Source: Variovorax sp. dw_308
GTDB taxonomy: Bacteria; Pseudomonadota; Gammaproteobacteria; Burkholderiales; Burkholderiaceae_C
NCBI RefSeq assembly: GCF_019207085.1
Contig: NZ_JAATOM010000014.1
Span: 94,160-158,159 of the forward strand
DNA: 64,000 nucleotides
Direction: 5' to 3'
How positions within the stretch are numbered: the stretch's first letter is position 1; every line of letters starts with the position of its first letter. The position numbers and the translations under genes are program-made. Of this stretch, positions 8,628 to 17,216 are shown one piece after another. The notes under the pieces were generated by a model. The model was not told the origin of the DNA and made no database searches. It saw only the letters and a program-made list of their open reading frames with translations.

Positions 8628-9420
8628 TCAAGGGACGGACACGGGATTGACGTGCGAGAAGGTCGATCCTGGACCATCGTTTGGTTCAGCCCAGAGGCGC
8701 CCGCGATGGCTGTCGATGATGGACCGGCTGACCGAAAGGCCCATTCCCATGCCGCCTGGCTTCGTGCCGCCCAGGCGGACCACGCGATCGAACGCCGCGA
8801 GCAGGACATTGATCTCGGCCTCGCGACGATACAGCTTCTCGGGAACGATGAGGGAGTCCGAAACGTCGCGGTGGCCCGGAGTGAAGTTGTCGACATCACG
8901 ATGCGCCTCACAAGCGGCCAGGCAGCTTCGCAGATCCGCCTCGACACCCCTGGCGGTCTGATAGCGATCCTCCAGGTCCTTGGCAAGCAACTTCAGGATG
9001 ATCATGTCGACCGCATCGGGAAGACTCGCCATCCTGGAACTCGGCGCCGGCGGCTGACGGGCGACGTGGCAATGGGTCCATCGGATTGGACGCGTCCATC
9101 GAGCGATTCATCCACCCGGTTTGCTCCGGCGCCATGTACGCAAAGGTGTCGGCGATGACTTCGGGCGGCTCGGGCGCCTGCCGTGCGCGACGCAAGCGCG
9201 ATGCGATAGCGAACCCCATCGGGCGTACATCGCCGGCAAGCACGTTGGCGGGTTTGACATCCTTGTGGACCAGCCCCGCCCGTGAGCCAGGCCGATCGAT
9301 CTTGCCAGCCCGCAGGCAAGCTCCAGTTCGCGCTTCTGCCCGAGTGGTCGGTCTCTCGCCCGCTCAAGGATGACGTCCAGTGGCTCGCCGCCAAAGTCTT
9401 CAAGCCACAGCATATCAACA
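8628..9420 (-). pseudogene. Remnant of hybrid Ser/Thr kinase-ATPase-histidine kinase
   Basis: Read on the minus strand, three frames carry consecutive pieces of one large signalling protein. About 9413-9273 gives a kinase N-lobe/middle piece (LEDFGGEPLD). A shifted frame continues LVHKDVKPAN and then TFAYMAPEQTGW down to about 9076. A third frame gives WTHCHVARQP, LLAKDLEDRYQTA and the start of an AAA-type ATPase (RREAEINVLLAAFDRV). That last frame jumps directly to a histidine-kinase ATPase tail (GGMGMGLSVSRSIID, GPGSTF). There are at least two frameshifts, a deletion inside the kinase lobe and loss of probably more than 1000 central residues. It cannot encode a working protein. Confidence 0.8.
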
Positions 9421-9439
9421 CGGCGCAGACCGATGGCTG

Positions 9440-9583
9440 GGCGCCAATAGTGGGACCGGCCGCAGAGGACAGCGCAACGGCCAGCGCGTTCCAGCCGATG
9501 GCGGCGCCGAGTTGTTGCCGCGGAACGACGGAGCGCAACAGCGCAACGCCAAGCGCCATGACCGCAGCTGAAGGTCTGATCAT
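9440..9583 (-). pseudogene. Fragment of an MFS drug-efflux-type transporter
   Basis: About 48 residues in one minus-strand frame (VALLRSVVPRQQLG, AIGWNALAVALSSAAGP) look like a membrane segment of an EmrB/QacA-type transporter. Nothing recognisable flanks it, and the frame runs into the kinase remnant on the far side. It is a scrap left by deletion. Identification rests on pattern recognition of a short stretch. Confidence 0.5.
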
Positions 9584-10125
9584 GGTGTGCCGAAAGTCCA
9601 GACGCCGTCCTTCTCGACGTACCGTTTCACCCGGTGCTCGTCCTTGTCTTCCTTCTTGAGGTCGCGCTCGGTGAAGCGGAACAGAAGCGCCGGCCCCTTC
9701 ATGCACCGCGTGTCATGAATATCTCCGGGCAGATAGACCTGGACCTGCCCGGGTCGCATCACGGTGGAGTCCCGCTTCACCAGTCCAACACTGCCGTCGG
9801 TGTTCTCGACCCGCGCATAGGTCCTCATCTCGATTTCGCCTTGCTGGATGGCGTAGATGACCCAGGCTCGGCCATGGTCATGAGGTGGCCTGTGGAGGCC
9901 GGCGTACTCCGAATGCGCCAGGAGTACGAACCCGTGTGCCGGATCGCGATAGACCTCCTTGTTCGCCGGCGCTTCGCGGTGCAATGCAGCCAACCAATCT
10001 TCCGTCGCGGGTGCCCGGAGAAGGTCCGCGAGGTGGCGTTGGCAACCGGCGACCACCGTGTCGCCCAGCGGTCCCCAGACCGACCTGATTCCCTGCATCG
10101 ATGCGTCGAGCGTATTGCTGGCCAT
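9580..10125 (-). CDS. Cupin-fold protein, cysteine-dioxygenase-like
   Basis: This 181-residue protein has a cupin metal-binding pattern: HDHGRAWVIYAIQQGEIEMRTY supplies two His and a Glu, and GDIHDT a later His. It resembles the cysteine/mercaptopropionate dioxygenase class of iron enzymes, which oxidise thiols to sulfinates; this is family-level inference. ATG 10125 is preceded on its strand by AAAGGAAG, a plausible ribosome site, and marks where conserved-looking sequence begins. It stands alone between gene debris and an empty interval, convergent with nothing. It may be involved in thiol metabolism. Confidence 0.7.
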   Translation of the reverse strand: MASNTLDASMQGIRSVWGPLGDTVVAGCQRHLADLLRAPATEDWLAALHREAPANKEVYRDPAHGFVLLAHSEYAGLHRPPHDHGRAWVIYAIQQGEIEMRTYARVENTDGSVGLVKRDSTVMRPGQVQVYLPGDIHDTRCMKGPALLFRFTERDLKKEDKDEHRVKRYVEKDGVWTFGTP

Positions 10126-10682
10126 GATTTCTTCCTTTGAGTTGCGCTTGGACGACCTCCGTTCAAGCAGTGCCCCAACGATAGGATTTCGCCCCGAATT
10201 GCGGAAGGCGCAGCAGTTGCAACATATTCGTGCGTCAAACGCCATGTCAGCCCGAACGTGCTAATTTCCGATTCCGACTTGATCGCCAGCGTTCCCTCTA
10301 GCGCCACACCAAAGGCTTGCGTGCCGGGCTGCACAGCTTCCAGTTGCCGATGCCGGCGCCGGAGATCACCGTCTCGTTGCTCTGGCATCCGAGGATGGAT
10401 GGGGACCTTGCGCACCGCTGGCTGCGCCGTTGCGTTCGGGATGTCTGCTCGGACCGCCCTGCCTCCGCTGTGAGTTGAGGGGTGCTGAGGCAGCCGCGGT
10501 GTCATAGCGCACGGTGGCTGCCAGCGAAAGCGATCGGCGGATGCGCATCGCGCTTCTCACATGCACTTGACGCCGGTTTCCTGGCGCTCCGTCTCATGGC
10601 GGTGGCAGGGAGGATGTCGCGCCACGACGATGGCGATTCCGACAACCGCACCCCCGTGCAACTTCCTTCGAGGATCCCGCTC
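10126..10682. other. Non-coding interval of about 560 bp, possibly decayed sequence
   Basis: No convincing gene on either strand. Around 10270-10470 the minus strand has short stretches with coding character in more than one frame (for example ISGAGIGNWKL) interrupted by stops. This could be a worn-down regulator gene, but the evidence is too thin to name one. The right part contains the promoter region for the hydrolase at 10683. Confidence 0.4.
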
Positions 10683-11720
10683 ATGCGCATCAGACAACGT
10701 GCCTTGCCCCTGGCCCTTGGTCTGTTCCTATCGGTCAACGTCCTGGCAGGCCAGGCCGGGTTCCGGACCGTCAGCGTTCCCGGTCTGCCCGCGGACCCCG
10801 AACCTGTCCCTGTCGCCTTGTTCTACCCCACGCAGTCGCCCGAGCGAACCATCGCGATGGGGCCGTTCACGGTCCATGCCGCCATGGGCGGTGTGCCTGA
10901 AGCGCAAGTGAAGGGCTTGATCGTCCTGAGCCACGGGCACGGGGGGTCCGAGCTGGGACACGCCAGCCTGGCTGAAGCGCTGGCGCGCGACGGCTTTTTG
11001 GTTGCCGCGCTGCGCCATCCCGGCGACAACTGGCAAGACCAATCGCTGCTCGCGAATGGCCCGGCTCGCTACTTCAGTGCGCGCCCGCAACAGGCTTCGC
11101 GTGTGATCGATGCGCTGCTGCAGGACCCCGCCTGGAAGGACCGCATCGCGCGCGACGCCAAGGGACCACGCGTCGGCGCGGTCGGGCATTCGGCGGGTGG
11201 CTACACGGTATTGGCGCTGGCCGGGGGCCGGCCCGAACTGCAACGGCTCGCCACGCATTGCTCGGACAACCGTGCTGCCGATCCGATCCTCTGCAGCGTA
11301 GCGCCCACGGGGGAGCCAGCAGTGACCCCGAGTGGGCAACTGGATCAAGCGGTCCCGGCGCTGGCGGACAGCCGCGTTCGCGCTGTCGTCGCACTGGCGC
11401 CGCTGGGCGCCGTCTTTTCGGCGCGATCGCTCGCCTCGATCCAGATTCCGACCTTGGTCTACGAAGCCGAACTGGACCGCTATCTCGTCCCACGCTTTCA
11501 TGCGGAGTGGATCGCGCAGAACGTGTCCGGGGTCGAACTGCACCGCGTCTCCAATGCATGGCATTGGGCATTCATGGACATCCCCGCCATGCCCATCTCG
11601 ACGCCCGATGGCGACATCGGCGCCGATCCACCGGGCTTTGATCGGCCAGCGTTCCTGAAACAGTTGGGCAAGGAGCTCCCGGCTTACTTCGACAAGATCT
11701 TTGAACTCAGCCCGGGATGA
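10683..11720 (+). CDS. Secreted alpha/beta hydrolase (Ser nucleophile)
   Basis: This 345-residue protein has a Sec-type signal peptide (MRIRQRALPLALGLFLSV, cleavage near VLAGQA). Its alpha/beta-hydrolase core has LSHGHGG as oxyanion loop and GHSAGGYT as serine nucleophile elbow. A late AWHWAFMD segment may hold the catalytic His. It resembles predicted dienelactone-hydrolase/PAF-acetylhydrolase-like lipoprotein esterases, but the substrate is unknown. Start 10683 is the first ATG giving a proper signal peptide. It converges on the racemase-like gene at 11845. Confidence 0.8.
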   Translation: MRIRQRALPLALGLFLSVNVLAGQAGFRTVSVPGLPADPEPVPVALFYPTQSPERTIAMGPFTVHAAMGGVPEAQVKGLIVLSHGHGGSELGHASLAEALARDGFLVAALRHPGDNWQDQSLLANGPARYFSARPQQASRVIDALLQDPAWKDRIARDAKGPRVGAVGHSAGGYTVLALAGGRPELQRLATHCSDNRAADPILCSVAPTGEPAVTPSGQLDQAVPALADSRVRAVVALAPLGAVFSARSLASIQIPTLVYEAELDRYLVPRFHAEWIAQNVSGVELHRVSNAWHWAFMDIPAMPISTPDGDIGADPPGFDRPAFLKQLGKELPAYFDKIFELSPG

Positions 11721-11844
11721 CCGGAGCGCGCGCCTTGACGCCGAGGGGGCAAGCCATATGCGTGGCAAAGCACGAGCATCCCGCCCTCCGTATCCTGGCC
11801 GACGCGCCCGGCGCGCCGGCCCTCGCGAATACTCGCCAGGCTCT

Positions 11845-12939
11845 TCAGCCCCAGACGCTCGCGGCTTGCGCGTCCAGCGCCGCAAGGATGGCGCCCGTGT
11901 GCTCGCCCCGCTGCGGCAGCGGACGTGGCGTGACAGCCTGGCCATCGAAGCGCGGGGCCGGCCGCGTCTGCAGCAGTCCGTCGCGCTCGAAGTAGATGTC
12001 GCGCGCGGCCATGTGCGGGTGCGCAGCGGCCTCGGGCGGGCTCAGGACCGGGCCGAAACAGACGTCGGTTCCCTCCAGCAGCGCCGACCATTCGTCGCGC
12101 GTGCGGCTCGCGAACAGCTCGGTGAAATGCGCCTGCATCTCGCCCCATCGCGCGCGGTCCCACTGCTTGCCGGCGAAGCGCGGATCGTCCCGCAGGCCGA
12201 GCTTTTCCAGCAGCAACGCATAGAACTGCGGCTCGAGCGAACCCAGCGTGATGAAGTGGCCGTCGGCACAACGGTAGGTCGCGAAGAAGTGCGAGCGCTC
12301 GTGCATGTTCTCGCCGCGCGGGCCGGTCACCAGGCCCTTCTGCCGCGACGCGAGGATGAGCTGCATCATGTGCGCCGAGCCGTCGACGATCGAGGCATCG
12401 ACCACCGTGCCCTGCCCCGTCTCGCGTGCCTTCAGGATGCCGGCCAGCAGGCCGACCGCCAGGTACAACGCGCCGCCTCCGATATCGCCGATCAGCGTGA
12501 TGGCCGATTGCGGCGGCTCGGCCGGCGTGCCGTTGTAGTAGAGCGCGCCCGAGGTCGCGATGTAGTTGTTGTCGTGCCCCGCGGCCTGCGCCAGCGGGCC
12601 GGTCTGGCCCCAGCCGGTCATGCGGCCGTAGACCAGGCGCGGGTTGCGCGCCGCGCATTCCGCAGGGCCCAGGCCCAGGCGCTCCATCACGCCGGGGCGC
12701 ATGCCTTCGATCAGTGCGTCGGCGTCCTCGATCAGCTTCAGCACCAGTTCGCGGCCTTCCGGCGTCTTGAGATCCGCGACGATGGAACGCTTGCCGCGGT
12801 TGAGCAGGCTGGACGGCGCGCCGGCAGCGGCCTCGCGCTCGACCGCGATGACATCGGCACCCAGGTCCGCAAGGTGCATGGCGCAGAACGGCCCGGGGCC
12901 GATGCCACAGATTTCGACGATCCTGATTCCTGAAAGCAT
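11845..12939 (-). CDS. Alpha-methylacyl-CoA racemase-like (CaiB/BaiF family)
   Basis: This 364-residue CaiB-family protein begins IVEICGIGPGPFCAM and contains RMTGWGQTGPLAQ, AGHDNNY and GDIGGG. In alpha-methylacyl-CoA racemases the catalytic His and Asp lie in exactly these two motifs (here H122 and D152), which favours racemase over CoA-transferase. The enzyme would epimerise 2-methyl-branched acyl-CoA to the isomer accepted by acyl-CoA dehydrogenase. It is closely related to the gene at 24962. It is the most 3' gene of a minus-strand series with etfBA. Confidence 0.87.
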   Translation of the reverse strand: MLSGIRIVEICGIGPGPFCAMHLADLGADVIAVEREAAAGAPSSLLNRGKRSIVADLKTPEGRELVLKLIEDADALIEGMRPGVMERLGLGPAECAARNPRLVYGRMTGWGQTGPLAQAAGHDNNYIATSGALYYNGTPAEPPQSAITLIGDIGGGALYLAVGLLAGILKARETGQGTVVDASIVDGSAHMMQLILASRQKGLVTGPRGENMHERSHFFATYRCADGHFITLGSLEPQFYALLLEKLGLRDDPRFAGKQWDRARWGEMQAHFTELFASRTRDEWSALLEGTDVCFGPVLSPPEAAAHPHMAARDIYFERDGLLQTRPAPRFDGQAVTPRPLPQRGEHTGAILAALDAQAASVWG

Positions 12940-12953
12940 GCGAGTTCCTGTTG

Positions 12954-13142
12954 TCAATTGGTTCGATTGAGCGCGTGCGGCCGAAGCGATCGCGTGTCGG
13001 GTCGGCAGGTGTAGAAAGCCTCGTCTCGCTGCGACGGCGTCCCCACGGGCTGGCTGGATACTCCAGCGCGTCGCGTCGACTGCGAGGCACGCGCCTCGGC
13101 GGCGGCACGCACTTCCATCAGGCATTGTCGAAGAAGAGCCAT
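12954..13142 (-). CDS. Possible small ORF with strong ribosome site
   Basis: A 62-codon frame starts with ATG at 13142 behind AAAGGAGG at good spacing, and ends 14 bp before the racemase gene. The product (MALLRQCLMEVRAAAEA...) is Arg/Ala/Ser-rich and resembles nothing I know. The strong ribosome site may be left over from a deleted gene between etfA and the racemase gene. Coding status is doubtful. Confidence 0.2.
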   Translation of the reverse strand: MALLRQCLMEVRAAAEARASQSTRRAGVSSQPVGTPSQRDEAFYTCRPDTRSLRPHALNRTN

Positions 13143-13161
13143 GTCGCGCCTCCTTTGTGTG

Positions 13162-14094
13162 TCAGAGCGTGGCGGCCAGGTCAGGCACCGCCGTGAACAG
13201 GTCGGCCACGAGGCCGTAGTCGGCCACCGAGAAGATCGGTGCCTCTTCATCCTTGTTGATCGCGACGATCACCTTGGAATCCTTCATGCCGGCCAGATGC
13301 TGGATCGCGCCCGAGATGCCGGCGGCGATGTAGAGCTGCGGCGCGACGATCTTGCCGGTCTGGCCCACTTGCCAGTCGTTCGGGGCGTAGCCCGCGTCGA
13401 CGGCGGCGCGGCTGGCGCCCAGGCCGGCGTTGAGCTTGTCGGCCAGCGGCGCCATCACTTCCTGGAACTTCTCGGCGCTGCCCAGCGCGCGGCCACCGGA
13501 GACGATGATCTTGGCGGCGGTCAGTTCGGGGCGTTCGCTCTTCGTGACCTCGCGGCCGACGAAGCTCGACTTGCCGCTGTCGGCCACGCCTTCGGCGTTC
13601 TCGACGCTGGCGCTGCCACCGGTGGCGGCCGCGGCATCAAAGCCCGTGGTGCGCACGGTGATGACCTTGGTCGCATCGCTGCTCTGCACGGTGGCGATCG
13701 CGTTGCCGGCGTAGATGGGGCGCTCGAAGGTGTCGGCACTCACGACCTTGGTGATGTCGGAGATCTGCGCCACGTCGAGCTTGGCGGCCACCCGCGGGGC
13801 GACGTTCTTGCCGTTGGCGGTCGAGGGGAACAGGATGTGGCTGTAGTTGCCGGCGATGGCCAGCACCTGGGCTGCAACGTTTTCAGCGAGGTTCTCGGCG
13901 AGCGACGGGCTGTCGGCGGCGATGACCTTGGAGACACCGACGATCTTGGCGGCAGCAGCAGCAGCCTCGGCGGCATTGGCGCCGGCCACCAGCACGTGGA
14001 CGTCGCCGCCGCAGGCGAGCGCGGCGGTCACGGTGTTGAGGGTCGCCGGCTTGACGGTGGCGTGGTCGTGTTCGGCAATGACGAGTGCGGTCAT
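13162..14094 (-). CDS. etfA: Electron transfer flavoprotein, alpha subunit
   Basis: This 310-residue EtfA accepts electrons from acyl-CoA dehydrogenases with EtfB and passes them to ETF:ubiquinone oxidoreductase. The C-terminal FAD-binding part shows IIVSGGRALGS, QVGQTGKIVAPQLYIAAGISGAIQH and INKDEEAPIF, all standard for the family. The length is typical. The ATG is 14 bp after the etfB stop, and the two are certainly an operon. Nearby acyl-CoA dehydrogenases at 17217 and 29110 are obvious electron donors. Confidence 0.97.
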   Translation of the reverse strand: MTALVIAEHDHATVKPATLNTVTAALACGGDVHVLVAGANAAEAAAAAAKIVGVSKVIAADSPSLAENLAENVAAQVLAIAGNYSHILFPSTANGKNVAPRVAAKLDVAQISDITKVVSADTFERPIYAGNAIATVQSSDATKVITVRTTGFDAAAATGGSASVENAEGVADSGKSSFVGREVTKSERPELTAAKIIVSGGRALGSAEKFQEVMAPLADKLNAGLGASRAAVDAGYAPNDWQVGQTGKIVAPQLYIAAGISGAIQHLAGMKDSKVIVAINKDEEAPIFSVADYGLVADLFTAVPDLAATL

Positions 14095-14108
14095 GTTCTT
14101 GTGTCTCC

Positions 14109-14858
14109 TCAGATAACCTTGGCTTCGTTCTTGAGCTTGTCCACCAGCGTGGCGACGTCGGGCACCTTGATGCCGGCACCGCGCTTGGGCGGCTCGCTGA
14201 CCTTGAGCGTCTTCAGGCGCGGCTTGACGTCGACGCCGAGGTCTTCGGGCTTGAAGATGTCGAGTTGCTTCTTCTTGGCCTTCATGATGTTGGGCAGCGT
14301 CACGTAGCGCGGCTCGTTCAGGCGAAGGTCGGTCGTGATGACTGCGGGCAGGCTCAGCGAAATGGTTTCCAGGCCGCCGTCGACCTCACGCGTGACGTTG
14401 AGCTTGTCGCCGGCCAGTTCGACCTTGGAGGCGAAGGTGGCTTGCGGCAGGTCGGCCAGCGCGGCCAGCATCTGGCCGGTCTGGTTGGCATCGTCGTCGA
14501 TGGCTTGCTTGCCGAGGATGACCATCGAAGGTTGTTCCTTGTCGACAAGCGCCTTCAGCAGCTTGGCCACGGCCAGGGGTTGCAGCTCTTCGGTGGTCTC
14601 GACCAGGATGCCGCGATCGGCACCGATGGCCATGGCGGTGCGCAGGGTTTCCTGGCACTTGGCGTCGCCGCAAGAGACAGCGATGACTTCCGTCACGACG
14701 CCCTTCTCCTTCAAGCGAACCGCTTCTTCGACGGCGATTTCATCGAATGGGTTCATGCTCATCTTCACGCTGGCGATATCGACGCCGGAACCATCCGACT
14801 TGACCTGCGCCTTGACGTTGGCGTCCACGACGCGCTTGACTGCGACCAATGCTTTCAC
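14109..14858 (-). CDS. etfB: Electron transfer flavoprotein, beta subunit
   Basis: This 249-residue EtfB starts with GTG at 14858 (KALVAVKRVVD follows, the usual family start), preceded by a GGAG ribosome site. SMNPFDEIAVEEAVRLKE, VSCGDAKCQETLRTAMAIGADR and KQAIDDDANQTGQM are AMP-binding and family signature regions. The longer frame upstream adds 14 atypical residues and was rejected. The ribosome site lies inside a hairpin (14867-14885), which could modulate translation. Confidence 0.97.
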   Translation of the reverse strand: MKALVAVKRVVDANVKAQVKSDGSGVDIASVKMSMNPFDEIAVEEAVRLKEKGVVTEVIAVSCGDAKCQETLRTAMAIGADRGILVETTEELQPLAVAKLLKALVDKEQPSMVILGKQAIDDDANQTGQMLAALADLPQATFASKVELAGDKLNVTREVDGGLETISLSLPAVITTDLRLNEPRYVTLPNIMKAKKKQLDIFKPEDLGVDVKPRLKTLKVSEPPKRGAGIKVPDVATLVDKLKNEAKVI

Positions 14859-14866
14859 TGGAGTGT

Positions 14867-14885
14867 CTCCATCAATTTGATGGAG
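14867..14885 (-). promoter_or_regulatory. Hairpin sequestering the etfB ribosome site
   Basis: CTCCATCA-ATT-TGATGGAG is a perfect 8-bp inverted repeat with a 3-nt loop. On the etfB-coding strand the GGAG of the second arm is the probable Shine-Dalgarno sequence, 9 nt before the GTG. Formation of the hairpin would mask it. Confidence 0.4.
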
Positions 14886-14914
14886 GCAGTAGACCAGCAA
14901 GGGCTCGCGAAGCC

Positions 14915-14933
14915 ACTACCCTTATTGGGTAGT
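14915..14933. promoter_or_regulatory. Inverted repeat ACTACCC-N5-GGGTAGT
   Basis: A perfect 7-bp inverted repeat with a TTATT centre lies 57-75 bp upstream of the etfB start. It is suitable as an operator for a dimeric regulator. No other copy with both arms was seen in the window. Confidence 0.35.
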
Positions 14934-15117
14934 TTCCGGCGAGTCCGTTGGCGAATCGCAGGGTCACTGATTGCGCGTGGGCGGATTCGTACCGGCCTGA
15001 TCCCGGAGAACGAGGCCTGCGCAACAACGAGCGCGCGAACGCCGAGGTCCGCGCCGCCGACTTCGACCTGCTCTCGCCGTTCATGCGTCATTCGAACCGG
15101 TTGTGGGCCCGCGAATG

Positions 15118-15636
15118 TCAGAGCCCCTTCGCCTCTTCCTTCAGCACCACGTCCCAGATCTGGGGGCCGCTCGGCTTCATCGCCTCTTCCATGATGTGGC
15201 CGACCAGGCCGGCCGTGCGCCCCACCAGCGCCAGGCCGCGCGCGATGCGCGGGTCCAGCCCCAGGTCGGCGGCAATGGCGCCCATGGCGCCGGCGCCGTT
15301 GATCGACAGCTTGCGGCCGAACTCATTGGCCTGGATCGTCTCGATGGCGTCGAGCAGCCGCCAGCATGCGCCGTAGTAGCCGTTGTCTTTCGAGATGGCG
15401 CGCAGCGACGGCACGCGCGGGTCGCCCTCCACGTGGATCGGATGGCCGACGCCCTGGATGCGCTTCTTCTCGCTTCGGTAGGTCTGCAGCAGCTCACGGG
15501 CGCGTGCGTCGAACAGGTCCTGCGGCGCGTCGGCTGACATGCCCTTCATCCAGGTGACGAGCATTTCTGCCACGTTCTGCGTGGCACCCAGGTAACGGTC
15601 GCCAGCGCCGAGCAGGCCGGCGGCGACCGAGAAGGG
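15118..15636 (-). pseudogene. 5'-truncated citryl-CoA-lyase/citrate-synthase-like gene
   Basis: About 172 C-terminal residues remain. They begin PFSVAAGLLGAGDRYLG and include GVGHPIHVEGDPR and GRTAGLVGHIMEEAMKPSG, typical of citryl-CoA lyase-type proteins of the citrate-synthase fold. Upstream of the Pro-Phe the frame meets TAG at 15640-15642, and the homology ends at about 15634-15636, exactly where a MalT-like fragment begins on the other strand. The N-terminal portion is missing, so the gene was cut by a deletion or rearrangement. A downstream GTG could start a 151-residue piece, but it would lack the N-terminal half of the fold. Confidence 0.8.
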
Positions 15637-16261
15637 CCGCTATCTCGATGCGCTGGCTGGAGGACTACGGCACCCAGCATCGCCTGGATCGGCCGCTGGG
15701 CTACGCGCTGGCGATGCGCCTGCGCTGGCAGTTGCGCCGCGGCGAGACCGTGCAGGCGCAGGGCACGCTGGAGCGCATCGTGCTACTGGGCGCGCGCCAG
15801 GCCGGCCGCACCTCGACCGCCGCGGCCGAGGTGCGCCGCATCGCTGAGCGGGCCCGCGCCGAGATGAGCCTGAACTGGAACGACTTCGACGCCGCCATCG
15901 CGCGGCTCGGGCCGGTGATGACCGAATGCGAGGCCTGCGGGCGCTACCGCACCGTGGTCCTCCTGCAGGCGCAGCTTGCCTGCGCCGAGGCCGGCCGCGG
16001 CAATGCCGAGACGGCCAGGCGCCATCCACTGGAAGCGCTGCGACTGGGCCACCGGCTGGGGCTTTCGCGCAGCCTGCTCGATGCCGACCGCCGCGTGCCC
16101 GAACAGATCGGAGCCCTGCTGCGCGACGCACCGGTCGACCCGGTGCTGGCCTTCTACGCCCGGCGCGTGCTGGCCGCAGCGAACGCGACGAGGCCGTGGC
16201 ACGCCTGCGCGACCTCGAGCTGGGCAGGGATAACACCGCCATTCGCGGCGGCAACAACTAG
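15636..16261 (+). pseudogene. Remnant of a MalT-like LuxR regulator lacking its HTH
   Basis: The frame from about 15636 encodes a helical-repeat middle segment typical of large ATP-dependent LuxR regulators (RWQLRRGETVQAQ, DPVLAFYARRVLA). After a +1-type shift near 16172 another frame gives RDEAVARLRDLELG and a stop at 16259-16261, which looks like the end of a LuxR DNA-binding domain. The N-terminal ATPase and most of the HTH are gone. The left boundary coincides with truncation of the citryl-CoA-lyase-like gene, so a single deletion could have produced both. Confidence 0.65.
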
Positions 16262-16377
16262 CCATCCAAACCAGGCGGCGCTTTGCATTGTCGCGAAAGG
16301 GTGTTGGTGGCCCACCGCCCTTGCGACTTGCCACTGCTGTTGCGCATCGTCGCGCCAGCGACGCTCGAAACGGCGCG

Positions 16378-17181
16378 TCACATGCCGAACCAATGGCCTT
16401 CGCCGCTGCGCGGCATGAATCGCGCCGGGCGCTTTTCCTTGAAGGCTGCCAGAGCCTCCTTCGAATCCGGATGGCCGCTCATGCGGGAGGTCGCGCCCTG
16501 CTCGAATTCGTAGCCGGTGCGCAGGTCCATCGATTCGATACGGTCCAGCACCCGCTTGCTGACACGCACCGCCGTCGGGCTGTGCTGGGCGATCCGCCGC
16601 GCGAAGCGCATCGCCTCGTCCATGAGCTTGTCGCCCTCGCACACCACGATCGCCGCGCCTGCCGAGGCAAGGTCCTGTGCGCTCATCGGGTCCCCCGTGA
16701 AATACATGCGTCGCACCACCGGCTGCGGCGCCATCCGCGCCAGGTGTCGCGCACCGCCCATCACGCCTACGGTCAGCTCGGGCAAGCCCAGCCTGGCGTC
16801 CTTTGCCGCCACCACGAAGTCGCAGGATCCCGCGATGGCCAGCCCGGTGCCCATCGCGGCACCGTGCACGGCGGCAATCACCGGAACCGCACACTCGGAG
16901 ATGGCGAAGAAGGCCTCGCGTACGCGCCACATGCGCTCGACCGCGTTGTCCGGGGTCATGGTCGCGAATTCCTCGAGGTCGTTGCCACCGCAGAAATGCT
17001 TGCCCTGTCCGCTCAGGACGATGGCGCGCACGTCGTCGCCCAACTGGTCCACGTTGCCGAAGAGTTGCTTGAGCTCGATGTACATGTCGCGATGCACTGC
17101 ATTGGCCGGGGGCCGCGCGAGCTGGACGTGATAGACCCCGTCGCCCTGGGGCTCGACGGTCAGGTACTTGAATTCAGGCAT
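16378..17181 (-). CDS. Enoyl-CoA hydratase/isomerase family protein
   Basis: This 267-residue crotonase-fold protein would hydrate or isomerise an enoyl-CoA in the cytoplasm. LSGQGKHFCGGNDLEEF supplies the first oxyanion-hole segment and VHGAAMGTGLAIAGSCD the second. The E/E catalytic pair is not obvious: the second-helix region reads RLGLPELTVGVMGG, with one Glu present. ATG 17181 is preceded by the SD-like AAGGAAAA. It is 35 bp downstream of an acyl-CoA dehydrogenase gene on the same strand, as expected for consecutive beta-oxidation steps. Confidence 0.88.
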   Translation of the reverse strand: MPEFKYLTVEPQGDGVYHVQLARPPANAVHRDMYIELKQLFGNVDQLGDDVRAIVLSGQGKHFCGGNDLEEFATMTPDNAVERMWRVREAFFAISECAVPVIAAVHGAAMGTGLAIAGSCDFVVAAKDARLGLPELTVGVMGGARHLARMAPQPVVRRMYFTGDPMSAQDLASAGAAIVVCEGDKLMDEAMRFARRIAQHSPTAVRVSKRVLDRIESMDLRTGYEFEQGATSRMSGHPDSKEALAAFKEKRPARFMPRSGEGHWFGM

Positions 17182-17216
17182 GGTTTTCCTTGCAGTTGAT
17201 CGGGGAAAGACGGGGC

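Noticed and set aside
8582..9600. Insertion-sequence debris
   Set aside because: I looked for transposase motifs and terminal inverted repeats and saw none. The fragments are from a kinase and a transporter.
10270..10470. LysR-type regulator remnant
   Set aside because: A few suggestive residues on the minus strand (such as ISGAGIGNWKL) are not enough to assign a family.
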